The position numbers and the translations under genes were made by a program. Positions 57,905 to 64,000 of a stretch of DNA of 64,000 bases are shown here, piece after piece (position 1 is the first letter of the stretch; every line of letters starts with the position of its first letter). The notes beneath the pieces were generated by a model that saw only the letters and a program-made list of their open reading frames with translations, was not told the origin of the DNA and made no database searches. The stretch is from Nocardioidaceae bacterium (lineage in GTDB: Bacteria; Actinomycetota; Actinomycetes; Propionibacteriales; Nocardioidaceae), in assembly GCA_017744365.1 (NCBI GenBank), contig JAGIBL010000002.1, positions 124,001-188,000 on the forward strand, read 5' to 3'.

Positions 57905-59206
57905 ATGCCCGTCGGATTGATCGCCCTGGCTCTCGGGGCCTTCGGCATCGGCCTCACCGAGTTCGTGATCATGGGCCTGCTGCCCGAGGTCGCCGCCGAC
58001 TACGGCGTCTCGGAGTCGGTGGCCGGCTGGCTCATCTCCGGCTACGCGCTCAGCGTCGTGGTCGGCGCGCTGCTCCTCACCGCGGCGACCACCCGGCTCC
58101 CCCGCAAGCCGGTCCTGCTCGGACTGCTCGTGCTCTTCATCGCCGGCAACGTGGTCACCGCGCTTGCTCCGACGTACGGCGTCGCGATGACCGGCCGGGT
58201 CCTCGCCGCCCTGTGCCACGGAGCCTTCTTCGGGATCGGCTCGGTGGTCGCCGCCGGGCTGGTCGCCCCGGAGAAGAAGGCCGGCGCGGTCGCCGCCATG
58301 TTCACCGGCCTCACCGTCGCCAACGTGCTCGGCGTGCCGTTCGGCACCTTCCTCGGCCAGCAGCTCGGCTGGCACGCCACCTTCTGGGCGATCGCCGTCG
58401 TCGGCGTCGTCGCGCTGGCCGGCATCGCCGCCCTGGTGCCCACCGCGTCCGGCTCCGTCGAGAAGGTCAGCCTCCGTCACGAGCTGGGCGCGTTCCGGTC
58501 CGGCCAGGTGTGGCTCTCCCTGGTGATCACCGTGCTCGCCTTCGGGGGCATGTTCGGCGCGTTCACCTACATCGCCTACACGCTCACCGAGGTCAGCGGC
58601 TTCGCCGACGCCGCGGTGCCGTGGCTGCTCGTTCTCTTCGGCGCCGGGATGGTCATCGGCAACACCGTCGGCGGCCGGCTCGCCGACCGTGCCGTCGACC
58701 GCACCCTGATCGGGTTCATCGCCGCGCTCGCAGTGGTTCTCGCCGGCTTCGCCCTGGTCGCGTCCTCGACCGTCGCGACCGTGGTCGCGCTGCTCCTGCT
58801 GGGCGGCTTCGGGTTCAGCACCGTGCCCGGGCTGCAGACCCGGATCATGACGTACGCCGGCCAAGCACCCACGCTCGCGTCCGGGGCGAACATCGCCGCC
58901 TTCAACGTCGGCAACGCGCTCGGCGCCTGGGCCGGCGGGCTCGGCATCGCCGCCGGCCTGGGCTACACCTCGCCGATCTGGATCGGCGCCGGGATCACCG
59001 GCGCGGCGCTGGTGGTGATGCTGGCGGCTGCCGGTGCCGCCGCGAGGACCTCGCGATCCGGCTACCCGAGCTCCTCGGCGATCGCCTTCCCCAGTGACTC
59101 CGTCGTCCCGGTGCCGCCCAGGTCCGGGGTCAGCGGTGCGGCCTCCGGCCCGCGAGCGAGCACCTGCTCGATCGCGGAGAGGACCGCGGCGCCCGCCTCG
59201 CGGTGA
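57905..59206 (+). CDS. MFS transporter, Cmx/CmlR-type drug exporter
   Basis: 433 aa, 12-TM DHA1-type. LTEFVIMGLLPEVAADYGVS near 20-39 and motif A-like loop TRLPRKPVLLGLL near 75; GAMTGRVLAALCHGAFFGIGS near 100 (RVLxALxHG). The last 48 codons lie in the antisense of the dehydrogenase 3' end, so the native stop is lost or absent and the tail (SSSAIAFPSDSVVPVPP) is unusual and probably not structural. ATG with AGGAG. Confidence 0.93.
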   Translation: MPVGLIALALGAFGIGLTEFVIMGLLPEVAADYGVSESVAGWLISGYALSVVVGALLLTAATTRLPRKPVLLGLLVLFIAGNVVTALAPTYGVAMTGRVLAALCHGAFFGIGSVVAAGLVAPEKKAGAVAAMFTGLTVANVLGVPFGTFLGQQLGWHATFWAIAVVGVVALAGIAALVPTASGSVEKVSLRHELGAFRSGQVWLSLVITVLAFGGMFGAFTYIAYTLTEVSGFADAAVPWLLVLFGAGMVIGNTVGGRLADRAVDRTLIGFIAALAVVLAGFALVASSTVATVVALLLLGGFGFSTVPGLQTRIMTYAGQAPTLASGANIAAFNVGNALGAWAGGLGIAAGLGYTSPIWIGAGITGAALVVMLAAAGAAARTSRSGYPSSSAIAFPSDSVVPVPPRSGVSGAASGPRASTCSIAERTAAPASR

Positions 59207-60135
59207 CCGAGGTGCTCGAGCATCAGCGACGCCGACCAGATCTGCCCGACGGGGTTGGCGATCCCCTGCCCGGCGATGTCCGGCGCCGACCCGTGCACCG
59301 GCTCGAAGAGGCTCGGGAACTCCCGCGGCGGGTTGATGTTCGCGCTCGGCGCGATCCCGATGGTGCCGGTGCAGGCCGGGCCCAGGTCGCTGAGGATGTC
59401 GCCGAACAGGTTGCTGGCGACGACCACGTCGAAGTAGTCGGGCTTGAGCACGAAGTTCGCGGTGAGGATGTCGATGTGGAACTGGTCCACGTCCACCTGC
59501 GGATAGCGCTGCTTCATCGCGGCGACCCGCTCGTCCCAGTACGGCATCGAGATGGAGATGCCGTTGCTCTTCGTCGCCGAGGTCAGGTGCGCGGCCGGGC
59601 GCGCGGCGGCCAGCTCGAAGGCGAACTCCAGCACCCGGTCCACGCCAGTGCGGGTCATCACCGTCTCCTGCAGCACCAGCTCGCGGTCGGTGCCCTCGAA
59701 CATCCGGCCGCCGATGCTGGAGTACTCCCCCTCGGTGTTCTCACGGACCACGACGAAGTCGACATCACCAGGTGAGCGACCGGCCAGCGGGCTGCGCACG
59801 CCGGGCATCAGCCGGCACGGGCGCAGGTTGACGTACTGGTCGAAGCGGCGCCGGAACTGCAGCAGGCTGCCCCACAGCGACACGTGGTCGGGCACCACCT
59901 CGGGCCAGCCGACCGCGCCGAAGAAGATCGCCTCGTAGCCGCGCAGCACCTCGAACCAGTCGTCGGGCAGCATCGCCCCGGTGCGCTGGTAGTACTCGGC
60001 ACAGGCGAAGTCGAAGTGGTCGAGCTCCAGCGCGACGTCGTACAGCTGCGCGGCCCGGTCCAGGACGCGCAGTCCCTCGGGGACCACCTCCTGGCCGATG
60101 CCGTCGCCGGGGATGACCGCGATGCGCAAGGACAT
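59062..60135 (-). CDS. isocitrate/isopropylmalate/tartrate dehydrogenase family (TtuC-like)
   Basis: 357 aa. IAVIPGDGIGQEVVPEGLRVLD at the start, the substrate loop GSLLQFRRRFDQYVNLRPCRL near 95 with RRR-type Arg, VVVRENTEGEYSSIGG near 125, catalytic K in ATKSNGIS and D in NLFGDILSDLG, then FEPVHGSAPDIAGQGIANPVG near 270. The tartrate/D-malate dehydrogenase subgroup best fits. The 3' end overlaps the MFS gene by 145 nt (convergent). Upstream runs the ABC importer operon, 9 nt after its last gene, suggesting co-expression. Confidence 0.93.
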   Translation of the reverse strand: MSLRIAVIPGDGIGQEVVPEGLRVLDRAAQLYDVALELDHFDFACAEYYQRTGAMLPDDWFEVLRGYEAIFFGAVGWPEVVPDHVSLWGSLLQFRRRFDQYVNLRPCRLMPGVRSPLAGRSPGDVDFVVVRENTEGEYSSIGGRMFEGTDRELVLQETVMTRTGVDRVLEFAFELAAARPAAHLTSATKSNGISISMPYWDERVAAMKQRYPQVDVDQFHIDILTANFVLKPDYFDVVVASNLFGDILSDLGPACTGTIGIAPSANINPPREFPSLFEPVHGSAPDIAGQGIANPVGQIWSASLMLEHLGHREAGAAVLSAIEQVLARGPEAAPLTPDLGGTGTTESLGKAIAEELG

Positions 60136-60144
60136 GTGTTCCTC

Positions 60145-61106
60145 TCAGTCGGCGTGGTGGCAGGCGACCAGGCGCTCGTCGAGCAGCCGGGGCAGTGGCA
60201 CCTGCGTGGTGCAGATCTCGGTGGCCTTCCAGCAGCGGGTGCGGAACCGGCATCCCGACGGCGGGTGCGCCGGGCTGGGCACGTCGCCGGTGAGCACGAT
60301 TCGCTCGCGGGTCCGCTCGACGCGCGGGTCCGGGATCGGGACGGCGGAGAGCAGCGCCTGGGTGTAGGGGTGCAGCGGGCGCTCGTAGATCGCGTCCACC
60401 GGGCCCTGCTCCACGATGGTGCCGAGGTACATCACCCCGACCTGGTGGGACAGGTGCCGGACCACCGAGAGGTCGTGGGCGATGAACAGGTAGGTGAGCC
60501 CGAGCTCGCGCTGCAGGTCGTCGAGCAGGTTGAGGATGCCCGCCTGCACGCTGACGTCCAGCGCGCTGACCGGCTCGTCGAGGACCAGCACCTCCGGCTC
60601 GACGGCGAGCGCCCGGGCGATGCCGATCCGCTGCCGCTGCCCGCCGGAGAAGGCGTGCGGATACCGGCCCGCGTGCGCCGGGTTCAGGCCCACGAGCTCG
60701 AGCAGCTCGCGGACCCGCTCCTCGCGCCGGCCCTGCGCGAGCCCGTGCACGACGAGCGGCTCGGCCAGGATCGCGCCGACGGTCATCCGCGGGTTGAGCG
60801 AGGCGTACGGGTCCTGGAAGACCAGCTGCACGCGTCGTCGTACGGCCCGGAAGTCGCCGTCGCCGAGCGCCGAGATGTCGTCCTCGCCGAGCAGCACGGT
60901 GCCGCCCTGGATGTCGGTCAGCCGCACCACGCTGCGGCCCAGCGTGCTCTTGCCGCAACCGGTCTCGCCGACCAGCCCGAAGGTCTCCCCGGCCGGGACG
61001 CTGAGCGAGACCCCGGCGACGGCCTGGACGGTGCCGACCTGGCGGCCGAAGAGGCCCGCCTTGATCGGGTACTCCTTGACCAGGTCGTCGATGCGCAGCG
61101 CCGCGG

Positions 61107-61110
<4 letters not shown>
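60145..61110 (-). CDS. oligopeptide/dipeptide ABC transporter ATP-binding protein (DppF/OppF type)
   Basis: 321 aa. Walker [13 protein letters not shown] near 51-62, Q-loop [11 protein letters not shown], signature [17 protein letters not shown], Walker [14 protein letters not shown], and the C-terminal [14 protein letters not shown] motif typical of Opp ATPases (Cys pairs). GTG start overlapping the preceding ATPase gene by 4 nt. Confidence 0.95.
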
Positions 61111-62098
<988 letters not shown>

Positions 62099-62102
<4 letters not shown>

Positions 62103-62923
62103 AGCTGCTTCCCCTGCGGGTCGAGGGCGTCACGGAGTCCGTCGCCGATGAAGTTGATGCAGAGCACGGTGAGCAGGATGAACAGGCCCGGGAAGTAGAG
62201 CAGGTACACCTGCGGGGTGCCGACCAGCCCCGAGGCCTGGCTGAGCATGTTGCCCCAGCTGGTCCGCGGCGGCTGCACCCCGAAGCCGAGGAAGCTCAGC
62301 GTGGACTCGACGATGATCGCGGTGGCGGTGGCCAGCGAGATGTTCACCGCGATCAGGCCGGCCAGGTTGGGCAGCAGGTGCCGGACCAGGATCCGCGGTG
62401 TCGAGGCGCCGATCACCTTGGCCGCCTCGACGAACTCCTTCTCGCGCAGGCTGAGCACCTGGGCGCGGACCACCCGGGCGATGTAGGTCCACGACAGCGC
62501 GGAGAGGACCAGCACGATCGTCAGCGGGGAGGAGCCGAGACCCTCCAGCGCGAGCGCCAGGATGGCCACCGCCGGCACGATCAGGAACAGGTCGGTGACG
62601 CGCATGACGACCTCGCCGACGGCACCGCCGAGGTAGCCGGCGACGGCACCGACCGCGGTGCCGACCAGGGTGGCCACCAGCGAGACGAAGAAGCCGATCG
62701 CCAGCGAGATCTGGCCGGCGTAGAGCAGCTCGGAGAGGTAGTCGCGGCCGAGCTCGTCGGTGCCGAGCCAGTGGTGCCAGGACGGCAGCGTCGGGCCGAG
62801 GGTCAGGTCCTGCGCGCCGCGCGCGGCCGGGGCGACGAGGTTCGCGCCGAAGCACGCGACCACGAGGACCACCAGCACCACGGTGCCGACGACGGCCGGC
62901 CGGTGCCGGCGGAAGCGCCTCAT
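62099..62923 (-). CDS. ABC transporter permease, DppC/OppC type
   Basis: 274 aa. N-terminal TM then [21 protein letters not shown] near 52-72, the hallmark of this family, and the EAA loop [21 protein letters not shown] near 165-185. Six TM. ATGA overlap with the upstream permease. Confidence 0.95.
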
Positions 62924-63888
62924 CGCAGCCTCACCCGCGGGTCGAGCAGCGCGTAGCTGAGGTCCGCGATGAGGTTGCAGACCACCACCGCGACGGCGAC
63001 CACGAGCATCCAGGGCAGCAGCACGAACACGTCGCCGGCCAGCAGCGAGTCCAGGAACAGCCGGCCCATGCCCGGGATCGAGTAGATCTGCTCGGTGACC
63101 ACCAGGCCGCCGAAGAGCAGCGCCGCGTCCAGGGCGACCACGGTCAGGAACGGCGCCAGCGAGTTGCGGGCGGCGTGCCGCAGGATCACCTGGCGGCGCG
63201 GCACTCCCTTGGCACGCGCGGTGCGGACGTAGTCGCTGGAGAGCGCGTCCAGCATCGAGGCCCGGCCGAACCGGCTCCACGAGGCCACCAGCGTGATGGT
63301 CAGGGTGAGCACCGGCAGCACCAGGTGCCGCAGGTAGTCCAGGTCGAACCCGGAGCTCCCCGGCGAGTGCAGCCCGACGAAGTAGAGCGGCGGGTCGGAG
63401 AGCCCGAGCTTCTGCCGGGGCAGCACCGCGAGCAGCTGGATCAGCACCAGGCCGAACCAGAACGCGGGCAGCGCGATGCCGACGTACGAGAGAGCGGTGA
63501 GGACGTGGTCGCCTGCCGAGTACTGCCGCACCGCGGAGTAGACGGAGACGAACGCGGCGATCAGCATCGCGAACAGCACGCCCCAGAAGACCAGCTGCAG
63601 CGTGGGCCACAAGGCCGAGCCGATCAGCGACCGGACATCGCCACCGGTCCGGGTGCTCACGCCCCAGTTGCCGGTGACGATGCCCTTGAGCCACAGCAGG
63701 TACTGCTCGGGCACCGACTTGTTCAGTCCGAGACGCTCCGTCTCGCGCTGCAGCACCTCGGGGTCCCGGGACTGGCGCAGCTTGCCGAGCGGGTCGAAGG
63801 TCGCCCGGACGGCCACGAAGAGCACGAAGGACGCGACCAGCACGATCGGCAGCGAGAACAGGATGCGGCGGACGGCGTACGTCAGCAC
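62920..63888 (-). CDS. ABC transporter permease, DppB/OppB type
   Basis: 322 aa. N-terminal YAVRRILFSLPIVLVASFVLF, periplasmic loop with GLNKSVPEQYLLWLKGIVTGNWG near 55-77, EAA loop RTARAKGVPRRQVILRHAARN near 220-240, and PGMGRLFLDSLLAGD near 275. GTG start. Forms the channel with the DppC-type protein. Confidence 0.95.
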   Translation of the reverse strand: MLTYAVRRILFSLPIVLVASFVLFVAVRATFDPLGKLRQSRDPEVLQRETERLGLNKSVPEQYLLWLKGIVTGNWGVSTRTGGDVRSLIGSALWPTLQLVFWGVLFAMLIAAFVSVYSAVRQYSAGDHVLTALSYVGIALPAFWFGLVLIQLLAVLPRQKLGLSDPPLYFVGLHSPGSSGFDLDYLRHLVLPVLTLTITLVASWSRFGRASMLDALSSDYVRTARAKGVPRRQVILRHAARNSLAPFLTVVALDAALLFGGLVVTEQIYSIPGMGRLFLDSLLAGDVFVLLPWMLVVAVAVVVCNLIADLSYALLDPRVRLR

Positions 63889-63913
63889 AGAGCCATGCTC
63901 CTCGTCGGCCTGC

Positions 63914-64000
63914 TCACTTGGCCAGCCCCCACTCGTTCAGGTTCCAGAACGGGCCCTCGGACGGGTTGATCGCGATCGGGCCGCCCAGCTTGGTGCTCCA
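63914..64000 (-). CDS. ABC transporter substrate-binding protein (partial, cut by right edge)
   Basis: Only the last 28 residues are seen: STKLGGPIAINPSEG then FWNLNEWGLAK and stop, a typical DppA/OppA C-terminus. It should be the extracytoplasmic binding lipoprotein of the following permeases and ATPases. Confidence 0.8.
   Translation of the reverse strand, partial: WSTKLGGPIAINPSEGPFWNLNEWGLAK

Overview
The window is a 64 kb piece of a very GC-rich actinobacterial chromosome. The gene set points to the Nocardioidaceae, most likely Nocardioides or a close relative. Pointers are a SepX/GlpR divisome receptor beside its gephyrin-like partner, a UDPGP-type UTP-glucose-1-phosphate uridylyltransferase, LCP and FmdB proteins, and many GTG starts with 4-nt ATGA/GTGA gene overlaps. 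Genus assignment is inference from content.

Positions 1-20,250 form a catabolic region. RidA, an SDR, an XRE-cupin regulator and an Old Yellow Enzyme come first. An eight-gene, almost fully overlapping operon (3,279-9,150, minus strand) encodes an LLM-class flavin oxidoreductase, a DoxX protein, a NitT/TauT-type importer with two different permeases, a SnoaL-like protein and a flavin reductase. A divergent LacI regulator sits beside paired palindromic operators. A matching operator precedes a second operon of beta-hydroxyacid dehydrogenase, odd M24 'pita-bread' enzyme and aldehyde dehydrogenase. A complete 2-oxoacid dehydrogenase complex (fused E1, E2, E3) faces a VOC protein and a GntR regulator across a promoter carrying repeated ATGGATCCAT sites.

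Positions 20,260-27,650 hold a GlnT/gamma-glutamylmethylamide synthetase-like enzyme, the three N-methylglutamate synthase-like (GlxBCD/MgsABC) subunits, a single-subunit DAO-family oxidase, an M20 carbamoylase/allantoate hydrolase and an XRE-cupin regulator. This looks like an amine or N-methyl-compound assimilation pathway. Then come YceI, an HSL-type esterase, a berberine-bridge-type oxidase, a small membrane protein, a truncated E2 acyltransferase, and a large glycine-rich secreted protein. A tRNA-Ala with a strong terminator follows.

Positions 35,130-53,780 are mostly chromosomal housekeeping: SepX/GlpR, GNAT, MogA/MoaB, MoaC, Glp/MoeA, UGPase, 5-formyl-THF cyclo-ligase, a penicillin-acylase-family protein with Thr at the nucleophile site, FmdB, SAF protein, MscL, an epimerase, an LCP protein, an ECF-sigma/ABC operon that includes a zinc-finger-permease fusion, a Cu/Zn-SOD-like protein, PucR and nitroreductase.

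Positions 54,190-57,370 are a lower-GC mosaic: remnants of the 3' ends of a MarR gene and a dehydrogenase gene flank an N-terminally truncated Rhs protein with a glycine-zipper C-terminal domain and an overlapping three-TM protein, which looks like a toxin-immunity pair. The intact MarR, MFS exporter and tartrate/isopropylmalate-type dehydrogenase follow. The window ends in an oligopeptide-type ABC importer operon running off the right edge.
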